Origin: Clostridia bacterium
GTDB taxonomy: Bacteria > Bacillota > Clostridia > Christensenellales > Borkfalkiaceae
Length of the DNA: 26,522 bases
Assembly: GCA_900770185.1 (NCBI GenBank)
Contig: CAAGJM010000042.1
Span: 1 to 26,522, forward strand
Reading direction: 5' to 3'
The position numbers and the translations under genes are program-made. A model generated the notes under the pieces. That model saw only the letters and a list, made by a program, of their open reading frames with translations. It made no database searches and was not told where the DNA came from. Of the stretch, positions 24,948 through 26,522 are shown piece after piece (the stretch's first letter is position 1; every line of letters begins with the position of its first letter).

Positions 24948-26129
24948 ATGAATTATGATGCGGAATCACTTAAAAAACACTATGAATGGAAGGGTAAACT
25001 CGATATAGTTTCCAAGGTAAAAGTCGACAGCAAGGAAGCGTTGTCGCTTGCATACACCCCCGGCGTTGCCGCGGCGTGCCTTGAAATTCAGAGAGACTAC
25101 GACAAGTCTTTCGACCTTACGGGAAGATGGAACACCGTCGCCGTTATAACCGACGGAACCGCCGTTTTAGGCTTAGGCGATATCGGCCCCGAAGCGGGCA
25201 TGCCCGTTATGGAAGGTAAGTGCGTTTTGTTTAAAGAATTCGGAAACGTAAACGCCGTTCCCCTTTGCATAAGAAGCAAATCTGCCGACGATATAGTTAA
25301 AACGGTTAAACTTTTGGCGGGCAGCTTCGGCGGCGTAAACCTTGAAGACATTTCCGCTCCCCGTTGCTTCGAGATAGAAGAAAGACTTAAAGCCGACCCC
25401 GAAGTCGACATCCCCGTGTTCCACGACGATCAGCACGGAACCGCTATCGTCACCGCGGCGGCTCTTATAAACGCCCTTAAAATCGTTAAGAAAAATATAG
25501 CGGATCTTAAAGTCGTGTTCAGCGGCGCAGGCGCGGCCGGCGTTGCAATCGCTAAACTTTTAATTAAACTCGGCGTAAAAGAAGTTATCGTCTGCGACCG
25601 TAAAGGTATAATCTGCGAAGGCGACCCGAGGCTTGACGAAGCTAAACAGAAGATAGCCGCGTTCACCAACAAACACCGCGTCAAAGGCTCGCTTAAAGAC
25701 GCTATGGTCGGCGCGGACGTGTTCGTAGGCGTTTCCGCACCCGGACTTTTGACGGAAGAAATGGTAAGGAGCATGAACGAAGGCGCAATCGTCTTCCCCA
25801 TGGCTAACCCCACCCCCGAAATTATGCCCGAACTCGCGCTCCACGCAGGCGCGAAAGTCGTCGGCACCGGAAGAAGCGACTATCCTAACCAGATTAACAA
25901 CGTGCTTGCCTTCCCCGGAATTTTCCGCGGCGCGCTCGACGTAAAGGCAAGGCAAATAACCGAAGACATGAAGGTAGCCGCGGTTTACGCGATAGCGGGG
26001 CTTGTTTCCGACGAAGAATTGTCGCCCGAATACATTCTGCCGCTTGCGTTCGATAAGCGTATCGTTCCCGCCGTTTCAAAGGCGGTTGCAGAAGCCGCAA
26101 TCAAAGACGGCGTTGCAAGAGTTAAATAA
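24948..26129 (+). CDS. NAD(P)-dependent malic enzyme
   Basis: This enzyme oxidatively decarboxylates malate to pyruvate with a divalent metal. It has 393 residues from ATG 24948, with CGGAG nine bases upstream. That matches the short form common in Bacillota and lacks the phosphotransacetylase-like C-terminal domain of MaeB. Tyr36 in SLAYTPGVA, ITDGTAVLGLGDIGP (67-81), Lys91 in EGKCVLFK, the metal ligands in NLEDISAP (131-138) and VFHDDQHGTA (157-166), and GAGAAG (193-198) are all seen, as are ANPTPEIMP and SDYPNQINN. It stands alone with its own promoter and terminator. Cofactor preference is not clear from the sequence. Confidence 0.95.
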   Translation: MNYDAESLKKHYEWKGKLDIVSKVKVDSKEALSLAYTPGVAAACLEIQRDYDKSFDLTGRWNTVAVITDGTAVLGLGDIGPEAGMPVMEGKCVLFKEFGNVNAVPLCIRSKSADDIVKTVKLLAGSFGGVNLEDISAPRCFEIEERLKADPEVDIPVFHDDQHGTAIVTAAALINALKIVKKNIADLKVVFSGAGAAGVAIAKLLIKLGVKEVIVCDRKGIICEGDPRLDEAKQKIAAFTNKHRVKGSLKDAMVGADVFVGVSAPGLLTEEMVRSMNEGAIVFPMANPTPEIMPELALHAGAKVVGTGRSDYPNQINNVLAFPGIFRGALDVKARQITEDMKVAAVYAIAGLVSDEELSPEYILPLAFDKRIVPAVSKAVAEAAIKDGVARVK

Positions 26130-26142
26130 ATTATTAAACGTT

Positions 26143-26170
26143 AAAAAACGCGCTGAAAAGCGCGTTTTTT
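26143..26170 (+). terminator. Terminator after malic enzyme
   Basis: AAAAAACGCGCT and AGCGCGTTTTTT (26143-26154, 26159-26170) form a perfect 12-bp stem with a GAAA tetraloop and a six-T tail. Confidence 0.93.
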
Positions 26171-26217
26171 AATTTAGTCGTTAGTGGTTAGCGGGTAGAA
26201 TATTTTACTGCTATTTC

Positions 26218-26522
26218 GAATGTAGCGACAGCGGAATGAAGAAGTCTTACACGGAAGCGGCAATCTTCGATTGCTTTTTGTAAGCCGCCCATGTTTAACT
26301 TCCGCGTTCGTTTCCACGAGATATTTCGCTAACGCTCAATATGACAATACTTTCTGTCATTCTGAATGTAGCGACAGCGGAATGAAGAATCTCGCGGAAG
26401 CGGCAATCGTCGGCTGTTTTTGTAAGCCGCCCGCATTTAACAACCGCGTTCGTTTCCACGAGATATTTCGCTAACGCTCAATATGACAATACTTTCTGTC
26501 ATTCTGAATGTAGCGACAGCGG
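26218..26522. repeat. Tandem 142-146 bp palindromic repeat array
   Basis: Copies beginning GAATGTAGCGACAGCGGAAT start at 26218, 26364 and 26506; the third is cut by the window end. Within each unit GAGATATTTCGCTAACGCTC (about 26459-26478 in the second copy), then ATATGACA, is an imperfect inverse of the next TGTCATTCTGAATGTAGCGA, so every junction is a long dyad. Similar elements beginning TGTCATTCTGA and ending AAGAATCTC occur in many bacterial genomes, often as dispersed intergenic repeats. Copies differ mainly in the middle (for example 26244-26310 against 26390-26450). No credible gene lies in 26130-26522. Confidence 0.88.

Noticed and set aside
26271..26474. A 67-codon open frame in the repeat array
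   Set aside because: It lies wholly within the tandem repeat, has no ribosome site and no family resemblance; it arises from the repeat sequence.

Overview
The window looks like a chromosomal segment of an uncultured, moderately AT-rich member of the Bacillota, most likely a Clostridia-type gut lineage. This is inference: a proofreading-degenerate Pol I in a polA-coaE-transglycosylase run, a short malic enzyme, a class I ManA next to a PfkB sugar kinase, and an AdhR-type MerR regulator all fit, and no LPS genes are seen. No rRNA or housekeeping marker fixes the taxon.

Layout. (1) 159-3489: a GntR/LacI-type sugar-responsive regulator (minus strand) faces a fructokinase-manA pair (plus strand) across a shared intergenic region with two promoters and a palindrome that may be the operator. 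(2) 3546-15492: a 12-gene polysaccharide operon on the minus strand. It runs from a promoter at about 15492 to a strong bidirectional hairpin at 3546-3584. In order of transcription: DegT aminotransferase, phosphoglycosyl transferase, GT2, UDP-glucose dehydrogenase, GT, GT2, wzy, rfbA, rfbD, wzx, rfbC, rfbB. Together they would start a repeat unit on undecaprenyl phosphate, supply UDP-GlcA and dTDP-L-rhamnose, add sugars, flip the lipid-linked unit and polymerise it. (3) 15561-19782: polA-coaE-slt-small membrane protein, minus strand, with overlapping genes and ended by a hairpin. (4) 19954-20040: tRNA-Leu(CAA) with its own terminator. (5) 20147-22500: a two-gene operon encoding a DXS-like thiamine diphosphate enzyme and a MerR-family regulator with the AdhR-type Cys52. 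Its promoter has the 19-bp spacer and dyad typical of MerR targets. (6) 22518-24794: minus-strand genes for a LEA-like 38-residue-repeat protein, a PlsC-like acyltransferase and a four-helix membrane protein. (7) 24874-26170: malic enzyme with a near-consensus promoter and a perfect terminator. (8) 26218-26522: tandem copies of a 142-146 bp palindromic repeat running off the window edge.

The most notable items are the MerR/DXS-like operon, where an enzyme that looks altered in its glyceraldehyde-3-phosphate site is apparently under an electrophile-sensing regulator; a G9 homopolymer inside the polysaccharide polymerase gene that could cause phase variation; and the terminal repeat array.
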